A stretch of DNA of 64,000 nt, taken from positions 62,001 through 126,000 of the forward strand of contig NZ_LT607415.1 in the NCBI RefSeq assembly GCF_900095225.1, in the 5' to 3' direction. Position numbers and translations under genes: made by a program. Positions within the stretch are counted from its first letter, which is position 1; each line of letters opens with the position of its first letter. This document shows positions 53,750 to 61,954 of this stretch, one piece after another. The notes below the pieces were generated by a model. That model made no database searches and was not told where the DNA came from. It saw only the letters and a program-made list of their open reading frames with translations. Origin of the DNA: Pseudomonas sp. UMAB-08 (GTDB lineage Bacteria > Pseudomonadota > Gammaproteobacteria > Pseudomonadales > Pseudomonadaceae).

Positions 53750-54748
53750 TTATTTCACCGTGTAAATCTGGTCGAAAATACCACCGTCACTGAAGTGGGT
53801 TTTTTGCACGGTGCGCCAGTCGCCGAAGGTTTTCTCTACCGAGAGGAAGTCGACTTTAGGGAAGCGGTCGTTGTATTTGGCCAATATGGCCGGGTCACGT
53901 GGGCGCAGGTAGTTGGCGGCTGCGATTTCCTGGCCTTCCGGGGACCACAGGTATTTCAGGTATTCCTCGGCAAGGGCACGGCTGCCTTTCTTGTCGACGA
54001 CTTTATCGACCACGGTCACAGGTGGCTCGGCTTCGGCTGAAACGCTTGGGTAGACCACTTCGAACTGATCCCGACCAAATTCCCGGGCGATCATTTCGGC
54101 TTCGTTTTCGAAGGTCACCAGCACATCACCAATCTGGTTGGTCATGAAGGTGGTCGTGGCACCACGGCCGCCGGTGTCGAGTACAGGCACATTGCTGAAC
54201 AACTGGCCGACGAACTTTTTCGCGGCCGCTTCATCACCGCCATTCTTCAGGGTGTAACCCCACGCCGACAGGTAAGTGTAGCGACCGTTACCCGAGGTTT
54301 TCGGGTTGGGTACGATCACCTGAACGCCATCCTTGACCAGGTCTGGCCAGTCTTTCAGGGCTTTAGGGTTGCCTTTGCGCACGATGAAAACCGTGGCTGA
54401 GGTGAACGGCGCGCTGTTGTTCGGCAGGCGAGCGACCCAGTCTTTCGGCACCAGACCACCGTTGTCGGCCAGCGCGTTGATGTCGGTGGCCATGTTCATG
54501 GTGATGACGTCAGCCGGCAGGCCATCGATGACGGAGCGGGCCTGTTTGCTTGAGCCGCCGAAGGACATTTGAAGGGCGACGTTCTCATTGTGTTCGGCTT
54601 GCCAGTGCTTCTGGAACGCGCTGTTGTAGTCTTTGTAGAAGTCGCGCATCACATCATAGGAAACGTTGAGCAGGGTCGGGGCGGCTTGGGCCACGCTGCC
54701 GAAGGCCAGGCCTGCGGCCAGAAGTGAGGCGCCAAAAAATTTGTTCAC
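53750..54748 (-). CDS. sbp: Periplasmic sulfate-binding protein
   Basis: A 332-residue solute-binding protein that delivers sulfate/thiosulfate to the CysTWA transporter. Signal peptide 1-22 (cut after AQAA), then LLNVSYDVMRDFYKDYN, SFGGSSKQARSVIDGL and NPKTSGNGRYTYLSAWGY typical of the Sbp/CysP family. The start is GTG with AAGGA seven bases upstream. No transporter genes follow; the gene stands alone. Promoter and a palindrome lie upstream. Confidence 0.95.
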   Translation of the reverse strand: MNKFFGASLLAAGLAFGSVAQAAPTLLNVSYDVMRDFYKDYNSAFQKHWQAEHNENVALQMSFGGSSKQARSVIDGLPADVITMNMATDINALADNGGLVPKDWVARLPNNSAPFTSATVFIVRKGNPKALKDWPDLVKDGVQVIVPNPKTSGNGRYTYLSAWGYTLKNGGDEAAAKKFVGQLFSNVPVLDTGGRGATTTFMTNQIGDVLVTFENEAEMIAREFGRDQFEVVYPSVSAEAEPPVTVVDKVVDKKGSRALAEEYLKYLWSPEGQEIAAANYLRPRDPAILAKYNDRFPKVDFLSVEKTFGDWRTVQKTHFSDGGIFDQIYTVK

Positions 54749-54810
54749 TGCGCATTCCTTATTGGAGGTGTGGGTGAGGCTGCTGATGGGGCGAGTGGCT
54801 CATTGCTGGC

Positions 54811-54834
54811 GACTATAGCCGGGTGGCTATAGTC
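54811..54834. promoter_or_regulatory. Palindrome overlapping the sbp promoter
   Basis: GACTATAGCC (54811-54820), loop GGGT, GGCTATAGTC (54825-54834): a perfect ten-pair inverted repeat. One arm covers the -10 element of the sbp promoter. It could be an operator or a hairpin in the transcript; no T run follows on either side. Confidence 0.5.
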
Positions 54835-54854
54835 ATTTAAATACTCAAAAGCAA
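54826..54854 (-). promoter_or_regulatory. Sigma-70-like promoter of sbp
   Basis: On the minus strand TTGCTT (54849-54854) and TATAGC (54826-54831) are separated by 17 bases, about 80 bases before the sbp start. It begins immediately after the stop codon of the channel gene. Confidence 0.55.
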
Positions 54855-54859
54855 TTTGC

Positions 54860-55693
54860 TTATGCTTTGTTCTCATCTTTGGGAAACAAGGCGTTGCCAC
54901 ACCGCGCGCAAAACGCCGCACTGGGCTGGTGGTCGTTCTTCGCGCAGACCGGACATTTGTGTTCCAGTTGTTCGCCCCGCATGGCGTTGGCCAGTTCGGC
55001 AGTGAAGATCCCGGTGGGCACCGCGATGATGGAGTAACCGGTGATCATCACCAGCGACGACAACATTTGCCCCAGCGGTGTCTTGGGCACAATGTCGCCG
55101 AAGCCTACTGTCGTCAGCGTGACAATGGCCCAGTAGATCCCGATGGGGATACTGGTGAACCCGTTTTTCGGGCCTTCGATCACATACATCAGCGTGCCGA
55201 AAACAATGACCAGCGTAGAGACGGTGGCCAGGAAAACGATGATCTTCTGCTTGCTGCCACGCAGCGCCGCGAGCAGGTAGTTGGCCTGCTTGAGGTAATG
55301 ACCGAGCTTGAGCACCCGGAAGATCCGTAACATCCGAATGATACGAATGATTAGCAGGTATTGAGCGTCGCTGTAATACAGCGAGAGCGCGCCAGGCACA
55401 ATCGCCAGCAGGTCGACCAAGCCATAAAAGCTGAAGGCATAGCGCAACGGTTTGGGCGAGCAGTACAGGCGCAGACCGTATTCAATGGCGAATACCAGAG
55501 TGAAACCCCATTCGAGATACGCCAGTAGACCAGCATAGTCGCGATGAATGCTTTCGATGCTGTCGATGATCACCACGACCAGGCTGCTCAGAATGATCAG
55601 CAGCAAGGTTTTGTCGAAGCGTCGGCCCGCGACCGTATCGGTCTGGAAAATGATGATGCGCAGCTGTTCCCGCCAGCCTTTGTTGTTGTCCAT
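54860..55693 (-). CDS. Voltage-gated potassium channel with C-terminal zinc ribbon
   Basis: A 277-residue six-helix ion channel. S1-S3 at about 28-110, an S4-like helix with spaced arginines (LIIRIIRMLRIFRVLKL), S5 at about 150-172, pore loop with the K+ filter TVGFGD (195-200), S6 at about 210-235. The cytosolic tail ends in a four-cysteine zinc ribbon (Cys247, 250, 262, 265). The channel call is firm; the role of the ribbon is unknown. No operon partner. Confidence 0.9.
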   Translation of the reverse strand: MDNNKGWREQLRIIIFQTDTVAGRRFDKTLLLIILSSLVVVIIDSIESIHRDYAGLLAYLEWGFTLVFAIEYGLRLYCSPKPLRYAFSFYGLVDLLAIVPGALSLYYSDAQYLLIIRIIRMLRIFRVLKLGHYLKQANYLLAALRGSKQKIIVFLATVSTLVIVFGTLMYVIEGPKNGFTSIPIGIYWAIVTLTTVGFGDIVPKTPLGQMLSSLVMITGYSIIAVPTGIFTAELANAMRGEQLEHKCPVCAKNDHQPSAAFCARCGNALFPKDENKA

Positions 55694-55917
55694 GGGTTAT
55701 TTCCGAATTGAGTATGCGCAGAGCCTAGGAGCTTTCCGGTCATCAGCGCAACTGATGATCGAACGCTGACTGATACAACAGGCGGGCGTTGGCTTGAACC
55801 AACCGGCAGGCGAGGATAAACGGTGCGGTCAAGGTGGGCAGGGCATGCACAAAGTATCGCCTGCGCGGTGTCGACGGCAGAGCGGGATCTCTTACAGGTT
55901 ATGTATCAGCCGCAGTG

Positions 55918-56526
55918 TCACTTATCGAGCTCACACCCTTTGAGCACCAACCGGATGATGGTCTGCGCGGCGGCTTCGTAGTCGCTGTCGTCGAGTTTGG
56001 CTTTGCCAGTGACGGTGGAAATCTGCCAGTCGAAATCGGCGTAGGTCTGGGTCGCGGCCCAGAGGGTGAACATCAAATGGTGCGGGTCGAGCGGTGCGAT
56101 CTGACCGCTGTCGATCCAGGACTGAATGCAGTCGATGTTGTGTCGGGCTTGGCTGTTGAGCTGTTCGACTTGCTCGGCAGTCAAGTGCGGTGCGCCGTGC
56201 ATGATCTCGCTGGCGAACACCTTCGAGGCGAACGGCAAGTCGCGGGATATGCGGATTTTCGAGCGAATGTAGCCACTCAGCACCTCAGCCGGCACGCCGT
56301 CGCGATTGAATGGCGTCGATGCCTGGAGGATCGGCTCGATGATGCTTTCGAGCACCTCGCGGTAGAGGTTGTCCTTGGATTTGAAGTAGTAGTAGACGTT
56401 AGGTTTTGGCAGCCCGGCCTTGGCCGCGATATCGCTGGTCTTGCTGGCTGCGAAACCCTTGTCGGCGAACTCTTCACTGGCTGCGCGCAGGATCAGTTCT
56501 TTGTTACGCTCGCGAATGCTGCTCAT
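55918..56526 (-). CDS. TetR family transcriptional regulator (RutR-like)
   Basis: A 202-residue repressor-type regulator. N-terminal helix-turn-helix (about 5-55: LILRAASEEFADKGFAASKT, then KPNVYYYFKSKDNLYREVL), and a C-terminal ligand domain of the YcdC/RutR type. RutR senses uracil/thymine in E. coli. The gene is 118 bases downstream of puuD on the same strand, so it may regulate nucleobase breakdown. The start at 56526 (MSSIRERN) is chosen; a longer in-frame start adds a non-conserved leader. Confidence 0.87.
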   Translation of the reverse strand: MSSIRERNKELILRAASEEFADKGFAASKTSDIAAKAGLPKPNVYYYFKSKDNLYREVLESIIEPILQASTPFNRDGVPAEVLSGYIRSKIRISRDLPFASKVFASEIMHGAPHLTAEQVEQLNSQARHNIDCIQSWIDSGQIAPLDPHHLMFTLWAATQTYADFDWQISTVTGKAKLDDSDYEAAAQTIIRLVLKGCELDK

Positions 56527-56644
56527 GAACCAGAGTTTTCCTTGCCTGTGCCAGCGGTTGCGCATGGTAGCACCGGTTTTGCGGCAGGCTCAAGATTGCC
56601 CGGTGCGGGCACAGGTCGCGGCTCAAGTGCCTTGGATCAATCGA

Positions 56645-57838
56645 TCAGTGGGTCTGCGCACCCTTGTCGATCCATGCGCCGATCAGGTCACGTTCCTGTT
56701 GGGTCATCTGGGTGATATTGCCCAGCGGCATGATCTGCGATATGACGGCCTGGGCCTGGATGCGCGGTGCCAGTTGCTGGATTTGTTGCGGGGTATCGAG
56801 CATCACGCCGGCGGGCGCCGTGCTGAACAGCGGGCTGGTCGGCTTGGCCGAATGGCACACCGCGCAGCGTTCCTGAATCACGCTGTGGACCTTGTTGAAA
56901 TCGACACCGCTGGCGCGTGCTGCGGATGCCGCGTCAGTCGACATTTGCGCAGGGCCAGTGACATACGCCAGGCAGATCATGCCCAGCGCGGCAACGGGCA
57001 GGGTCCAGGCGAATGCGTGGCTGTTGTGGCGGGTATTGAAGTAGTGGCGAACCAGGACCGCCAGTACCGCGATTCCGGCCAGGATCAGCCAGTTGTATTG
57101 ACTGCCGTAAGTGCTCGGGAAGTGGTTGCTGATCATGATGAACAGCACGGGCAGGGTGAAGTAGTTGTTGTGCCGGGAGCGCAGTAAACCTTTGGCGGGC
57201 AGGCTGGGATCCGGCGTGCGGCCATCAGCGATGGCGGCCACCAATGCGCGCTGGGCGGGCATGATGATGCGGAACACGTTGCCGACCATGATCGTGCCGA
57301 TGATCGCACCCACATGCAGGTACGCGCCGCGACCGCTGAACACTTTACTGAAACCGAACGCGGCACCAATCAGCAGCACGAACAGGATCAGGCCGAGCAG
57401 GGCGGGGCGCTTGCCCAGTGGCGAGTCGCACAGCACGTCGTAGATGAACCAGCCAGCGATCAGCGAACCGATCCCGATGGCGATGCCTTCGACGCCCGAA
57501 AGACTGCTGCCAGGGGCAAGTAAATAAAGCGTCGGGTTGGCGTAAAACACCACGCCCATCAGCGCTACGCCGGACATCCAGGTGGAATAGGCTTCCCATT
57601 TGAACCAGTGCAGGTTATCGGGCATGGTCGGCGGAGCGAGTTTGTATTTTTCCAGGTGGTAGATGCCGCCACCATGAATGGCCCACAAATCGCCGGCCAG
57701 CCCGTCACGCGGGTTGATCCGGTTGAGGTTGTTTTCCAGCCAGACGAAATAGAACGACGCCCCGATCCAGGCCACGCCGGTAATCATATGAACCCAGCGC
57801 ACGCTCAGGTTCAGCCATTCCATCAAATGTGCTTCCAC
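56645..57838 (-). CDS. puuD: Urate hydroxylase PuuD
   Basis: A 397-residue membrane-bound urate oxidase that makes 5-hydroxyisourate and passes electrons to its own cytochrome. Eight or more membrane helices (residues 10-310, WLNLSVRWVHMITGVAWIGA at the start) are followed by a C-terminal cytochrome c domain with CAVCHS and a distal Met (IMPLGNITQM). GTG at 57838 (EAHLMEWLNL) is preferred; ATG 57823 is possible. Last of the puuE-uraD-alc-allA-puuD run. Confidence 0.95.
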   Translation of the reverse strand: MEAHLMEWLNLSVRWVHMITGVAWIGASFYFVWLENNLNRINPRDGLAGDLWAIHGGGIYHLEKYKLAPPTMPDNLHWFKWEAYSTWMSGVALMGVVFYANPTLYLLAPGSSLSGVEGIAIGIGSLIAGWFIYDVLCDSPLGKRPALLGLILFVLLIGAAFGFSKVFSGRGAYLHVGAIIGTIMVGNVFRIIMPAQRALVAAIADGRTPDPSLPAKGLLRSRHNNYFTLPVLFIMISNHFPSTYGSQYNWLILAGIAVLAVLVRHYFNTRHNSHAFAWTLPVAALGMICLAYVTGPAQMSTDAASAARASGVDFNKVHSVIQERCAVCHSAKPTSPLFSTAPAGVMLDTPQQIQQLAPRIQAQAVISQIMPLGNITQMTQQERDLIGAWIDKGAQTH

Positions 57839-57864
57839 AGTGTTGACCTCTTGCCTGTCACCCC

Positions 57865-58389
57865 TTACGGGTGTTCAGACCTTTCTTGTTGGTGGGGGTC
57901 GAGGAACAGACACTGGTCCTCATTAAAAAAATGCTCATCGCAGTTATTGCCAGTTCCACTGCGATCAACCACCAGGAAATCATCCCGCTTTTCGATCGTC
58001 AGCACCGGGTGGTGCCAAACGCCGCGATGGTAATTAATGCCCTGCCTGCCATTACTGATGAAGGCGCGGACCCACTCCGATTCAGGTACATCGCCCCGTG
58101 GCGCGACCACGATCAGAAAGGGGTTGCCGAGCAGCGGTATGAACGCCTGACTGCCCAGCGGATGCCGCTCCAGCATGCGCACGGTCATTGGCATCTGCAA
58201 CGCCTCGGCGCGGAAGATGCTGATGATCGCCTTGTCATCCGGCGTGGCGGTTTCAACCTCGGCCAGACGATGGAAACGCATGGTCGAGCCATTGTTGATC
58301 ATGAAGTGCGCGCTGCCATCGGTTTCAATCACATCACCGAAGGGGGCGAACGCTTCTTTGGTCAGGGGCTCGATCACTAGTGTGCGCAT
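57865..58389 (-). CDS. allA: Ureidoglycolate lyase AllA
   Basis: A 174-residue cupin-type enzyme splitting ureidoglycolate to glyoxylate and urea. It begins MRTLVIEPLTKEAFAPFGDV, with GINYHRGVWHHPVL holding conserved His, and ends with a DQCLFLDPHQ-type tail. The start at 58389 is chosen because a longer frame would run into the repeat element upstream. The gene is separated from alc by a 190-base REP/BIME region, unlike the tight spacing of the rest of the set. Confidence 0.94.
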   Translation of the reverse strand: MRTLVIEPLTKEAFAPFGDVIETDGSAHFMINNGSTMRFHRLAEVETATPDDKAIISIFRAEALQMPMTVRMLERHPLGSQAFIPLLGNPFLIVVAPRGDVPESEWVRAFISNGRQGINYHRGVWHHPVLTIEKRDDFLVVDRSGTGNNCDEHFFNEDQCLFLDPHQQERSEHP

Positions 58390-58415
58390 GCTATTTCTGT
58401 CTCTGAAAGTATTGT

Positions 58416-58576
58416 TGTAGGAGCGCGGGGGACGCCTAGTTCTTGCCCGCGATCGCTTCGGAGTCGTGCTCGACCATAGCAGTCGCAAAATCAGCGAGTT
58501 CGATTCTGACAGTAGAACGGTGCTCAGCATTTTTTGGACCGCTTTGCGGTCCATCGCGGGCAAGCGCGCTCCTACA
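58416..58576. repeat. REP/BIME element between alc and allA
   Basis: TGTAGGAGCGCG (58416-58427) is the exact inverse of 58565-58576, and TTGCCCGCGAT (58443-58453) of 58553-58563. A nested hairpin GGACCGC-TTT-GCGGTCC lies at 58536-58552. This is the structure of Pseudomonas REP pairs arranged head to head (BIME). It may limit or protect the polycistronic mRNA between the two genes. Confidence 0.85.
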
Positions 58577-58579
58577 GTA

Positions 58580-59575
58580 TTACTTCGCTACTTTACCCAA
58601 CACCCGCAACCGACTCACGCCCCCATCCGGGAACACATTCAGGCGGATATGGGTGATCGGGCCCAAGGCTTTTATCTGTTCGGCGAATGTATGTTCGGCG
58701 TGCATTTCCAGCTTCTGGGCTGGCAGCAGTTCGCGCCAGAACAAACTCTGGGTTTCGATCTGGCTGTCCGTCCCGCCTTTGACGAACGCGGCCTGAATCG
58801 AACACGTGTCCGGGTAGTTGCCCTTGAAGTGCAGGGTGTCGACGATGACTTTTTCAATTTCGCCGGCATGGCCCAAGGCGACGATCACCCAGTCATTGCC
58901 CGGCGTGCGTCGACGCGCGGTTTCCCAGCCGTCGCCCATGTTGATCCCGCGGCCCGGGTTCAGGATATTGCTCATGCGCCCGTAATGCTCGTCGGAGCAG
59001 GCCAGTGCGCGGCCACCATTGAGGGCGGCAGCGAGGTCGAGTTGTTCGTTGTCACTCACGGCCGACCAATCACGGAACGGAACACCGTACACCCGCAGAC
59101 GTGCCACGCCGCCGTCCGGGTAGATGTTGAAGCGTAAGTGGCTGAACGCTTGATCATTGCTGATCTCGTGGAAGTGGTGGCTGTTGCCTTGCAGCTCGAC
59201 GGCCGACAGCACTTCAGTCCACGGGGTGTTTTCGTCCGGTTCGCCGGTGGTCAGGAAGCACGCTTCCAGCGAGGCTGAGGGTGGAAAGTTACCGGTGAAA
59301 AATGAGGTGTCGATGTCCACGCCCTTGATCGAGCCGGGCACACCCAGGCGGATCACGGCGCTGTCATAACCTTCGAAGCGCTTGCGGCGTGACTCCCAGC
59401 CGTCCATCCACTTGCCGTTGTCATCGAACACGCCCTCTTTCCAGACGGCCGGGGTCGGCTGGAACAGGCGGTTGGCGTCCGCGAACCAGTCATCGGTGAC
59501 CGAGATGATTTTGGTGCCCAGACGGGCGTCGGCCAGGTTGACGAACTTCTCGAACGGTGCGGCGTAAGCTTTCAT
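58580..59575 (-). CDS. alc: Allantoicase
   Basis: A 331-residue enzyme converting allantoate to ureidoglycolate and urea. Two similar jelly-roll halves are visible: each ends in a FPDGGV/YPDGGV-type line ([16 protein letters not shown] and [15 protein letters not shown]). Substrate-contact segments [11 protein letters not shown] and [11 protein letters not shown] repeat likewise. The start at 59575 ([16 protein letters not shown]) is chosen over a longer non-conserved frame. Confidence 0.95.
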   Translation of the reverse strand: MKAYAAPFEKFVNLADARLGTKIISVTDDWFADANRLFQPTPAVWKEGVFDDNGKWMDGWESRRKRFEGYDSAVIRLGVPGSIKGVDIDTSFFTGNFPPSASLEACFLTTGEPDENTPWTEVLSAVELQGNSHHFHEISNDQAFSHLRFNIYPDGGVARLRVYGVPFRDWSAVSDNEQLDLAAALNGGRALACSDEHYGRMSNILNPGRGINMGDGWETARRRTPGNDWVIVALGHAGEIEKVIVDTLHFKGNYPDTCSIQAAFVKGGTDSQIETQSLFWRELLPAQKLEMHAEHTFAEQIKALGPITHIRLNVFPDGGVSRLRVLGKVAK

Positions 59576-59618
59576 TGTTCTTGTCTGCCTTTGGAAAAAT
59601 TGGCGTGGGATAGGGCGA

Positions 59619-60134
59619 CTATAAGTGCTGCAAACGGAACATCGCGATCTTGTTGATTTCCGCCAGCGCGCAGGCAAACTCGGTGTCCACCGGGTTATGA
59701 ATGCGCGTTTCGAAAGCGGCGAGGATCTGATGCCGGTCACTGCCTTTCACCGCCATGATGAAGGGGAACGCGAACCTGGCCTTGTAGGCGCTATTCAGCT
59801 CGGTGAAGCGCTGAAACTCTTCGGCCGAGCATTGGTGGATACCGGCGCCCGCTTGCTCATGCGTGCTGGCTTCAGTCAGTTGGCCCTGCACGGCGGCTTT
59901 GCCAGCAAGGTCCGGGTGAGCGTTGACCACGGCCAGTTGCCGGGCATGATCAGCGCTCAACAGGATGTTGCTCATACGGGCATGCAAGGTCTCGATCTGG
60001 TCCAGGTCTGAGCCCTGGCCCAAGTCGTAGGCCTGCTCGGCTATCCACGGTGAATGTTCGTAGATGTCAGCGAAGGCGGCGACGAACGCTTCGCGGCTCA
60101 GAGACGATGGCGTCAGTGTCTGAAAGCGGCTCAT
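59619..60134 (-). CDS. uraD: OHCU decarboxylase UraD
   Basis: A 171-residue all-helical enzyme turning 2-oxo-4-hydroxy-4-carboxy-5-ureidoimidazoline into (S)-allantoin. Active-site His and Glu are in [11 protein letters not shown] and SSAEEF-like [14 protein letters not shown], and [11 protein letters not shown] is characteristic. It overlaps the puuE stop by four bases (ATGA). Confidence 0.95.
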   Translation of the reverse strand: MSRFQTLTPSSLSREAFVAAFADIYEHSPWIAEQAYDLGQGSDLDQIETLHARMSNILLSADHARQLAVVNAHPDLAGKAAVQGQLTEASTHEQAGAGIHQCSAEEFQRFTELNSAYKARFAFPFIMAVKGSDRHQILAAFETRIHNPVDTEFACALAEINKIAMFRLQHL

Positions 60135-61063
60135 GGCGTGTTCCCAGTATTCTGATAAGGATGTTCGGTGTACCAGTGCCGGGCGATATCGACGCGCCGG
60201 CTGAACCAGACCTGCTCGTGGCCCTTGGCGTATTCGATAAAACGCTTGAGCGCTGCCAGTCGCGCCGGGCGCCCGATCAGCCGACAGTGCAGGCCGATGG
60301 AGAGCATTTTTGGCGCCTCGGCTCCTTCGGCGTACAGCACGTCGAACGCATCCTTGAGGTACTGGAAAAACTGCTCGCCATTGTTGAAGCCCTGCGCCTG
60401 GGTGAAGCGCATGTCGTTGGTGTCCAGGGTGTACGGGATCACCAGGTGCGGCTTGCCGGCGGGGGTGTTCGGTTCCCAGTAGGGCAGGTCGTCGTCATAG
60501 GTATCGGAGTCGTAGAGAAATCCACCTTCCTCCATCACCAAACGGCGCGTATTGGGCCCGGTACGGCCGGTGTACCAGCCCAGCGGGCGTTCACCGGTAA
60601 TCTCGGTGAGGATGTGAATCGCCTTGAGTATGTGTTCGCGCTCCTGGGCCTCATCCATGTACTGGTAATCGATCCAGCGATAACCGTGGCTGCAGATTTC
60701 GTGACCGGCCGCGACCATGGCGCGGATCACTTCCGGGTAACGCTGTGCGGCCATGGCCACGGCGAAGACTGTCAGCGGGATATCGAATGCTTTGAACAAC
60801 TTGAGCACGCGCCACACGCCGGCACGGCTGCCGTATTCGTAGAGCGATTCCATGCTCATGTTGCGCTCGCCCTGCAGCGGTTGGGCTGACACCATTTCTG
60901 ACAGGAACGATTCGGATTCTTTATCGCCGTGCAGAATATTGCGCTCGCCGCCTTCTTCGTAATTGAGCACGAAAGACAGCGCGATGCGGGCATTTCCCGG
61001 CCAGTGAGGATGGGGCGGGTTGTTGCCGTATCCGATCAGGTCCCGTGGGTAGTCAGCACTCAC
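60131..61063 (-). CDS. puuE: Allantoinase PuuE
   Basis: A 310-residue polysaccharide-deacetylase-fold allantoinase (metal-independent type) that opens allantoin to allantoate. It begins SADYPRDLIGYGNNPPHPHW, with ALSFVLNYEEGGE and ICSHGYRWIDYQ carrying conserved residues. The GTG at 61063 has GGGAAG seven bases upstream. First gene of the minus-strand set; the divergent uraH lies 387 bases away. Confidence 0.95.
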   Translation of the reverse strand: MSADYPRDLIGYGNNPPHPHWPGNARIALSFVLNYEEGGERNILHGDKESESFLSEMVSAQPLQGERNMSMESLYEYGSRAGVWRVLKLFKAFDIPLTVFAVAMAAQRYPEVIRAMVAAGHEICSHGYRWIDYQYMDEAQEREHILKAIHILTEITGERPLGWYTGRTGPNTRRLVMEEGGFLYDSDTYDDDLPYWEPNTPAGKPHLVIPYTLDTNDMRFTQAQGFNNGEQFFQYLKDAFDVLYAEGAEAPKMLSIGLHCRLIGRPARLAALKRFIEYAKGHEQVWFSRRVDIARHWYTEHPYQNTGNTP

Positions 61064-61450
61064 AGCAGTCTTCCCTATGTGCGTGTTGTCAGTGGCGGCG
61101 GTTGTCAGGGCAATCCAGGCCGGCGCCACCGCGATGGCTCGATTGTATACAACTCTTAAATCGTTTTGTAAGCCTGGTTTTTAGCGTTTTTCCATGAGCC
61201 AGTGCGTGCAAGAAACTTGCCTGAGTGATCAGTTTATATCTGCAAGAGGGCTTGATTGCGTGATTATTGGCCGAAACAGGTGTCTCCATGCACTCCTCGT
61301 CATGCCGCTCTAAAAAGCGATATTTATTGTGTACAATTTTTTTGGTAAATGTCTTAATTGCTCATCGCTGCTCTTAACCCTGGCACCACAAGGGTGCGGT
61401 CTGAGCTTCCAACTGAGCTTCCAATTGACTGCGCGAGGCGCTGACGAGCA
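61064..61450. promoter_or_regulatory. Divergent control region of puuE and uraH with two palindromic boxes
   Basis: This 387-base gene-free stretch holds two matching palindromes, TTGTATACAA at 61143-61152 (80 bases before puuE) and TTGTGTACAA at 61327-61336 (115 bases before uraH). Both begin with A before the TTG. Such TTGTnTACAA boxes look like GntR/FadR-type operators. No clear -35/-10 pair was identified, though AT-rich stretches lie around both boxes. Confidence 0.55.
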
Positions 61451-61804
61451 ATGGGACGATTGACGACGCATGTATTGGATGCCGCCCACGGCTGCCCGGG
61501 TAGCGCTATCAAAATCGAGCTGTACCGGGTCGAAGGTGAACGCCTGGAGCGGGTTGCCAGTGCGGTGACCAACGCCGATGGCCGCTGCGATGGGCCTTTG
61601 TTACAGGGCGATGATTACCGTTCGGGCGTCTACCAATTGCAATTCCATGCCGGTGACTACTACCGGGCACGGGGCGTGGATTTGCCTGATCAACCGTTCC
61701 TTGATGTGGTGGTTCTGCGGTTCGGGATTGATGCCGCGCAGGATCACTATCACGTGCCCCTGTTGATTTCGCCCTACAGCTACTCGACGTATCGCGGCAG
61801 TTAG
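61451..61804 (+). CDS. uraH: 5-hydroxyisourate hydrolase UraH
   Basis: A 117-residue transthyretin-like enzyme that opens 5-hydroxyisourate made by PuuD. N-terminal LTTHVLDAAHG and the C-terminal signature YSYSTYRGS place the active-site His, Arg and Tyr. Length typical. It is divergent from puuE and followed by a terminator. Confidence 0.96.
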   Translation: MGRLTTHVLDAAHGCPGSAIKIELYRVEGERLERVASAVTNADGRCDGPLLQGDDYRSGVYQLQFHAGDYYRARGVDLPDQPFLDVVVLRFGIDAAQDHYHVPLLISPYSYSTYRGS

Positions 61805-61836
61805 TCGCTGCCGGGTAGCTCCCCTCGCTACCTCTG

Positions 61837-61861
61837 GCCCGCTCACGTTGCGGGCTCTTTT
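61837..61861 (+). terminator. Rho-independent terminator after uraH
   Basis: GCCCGC (61837-61842), seven-base loop, GCGGGC (61850-61855), then TCTTTT to 61861. It isolates uraH from the large gene that follows. Confidence 0.8.
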
Positions 61862-61954
61862 CCGTCTGGAAAAGAGATAACCAATATTTATGTAGTCATT
61901 GCGCTCAGACGGGCTTGGGCACACTTCCGGGTCTAATCAATTCCGGAGTGACCC

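Noticed and set aside
55694..55917. Gap between the channel gene and the TetR gene searched for a small gene or terminator
   Set aside because: Only a short GTTGG/CCAAC pairing without a T run and no coding frame with a ribosome site were seen.
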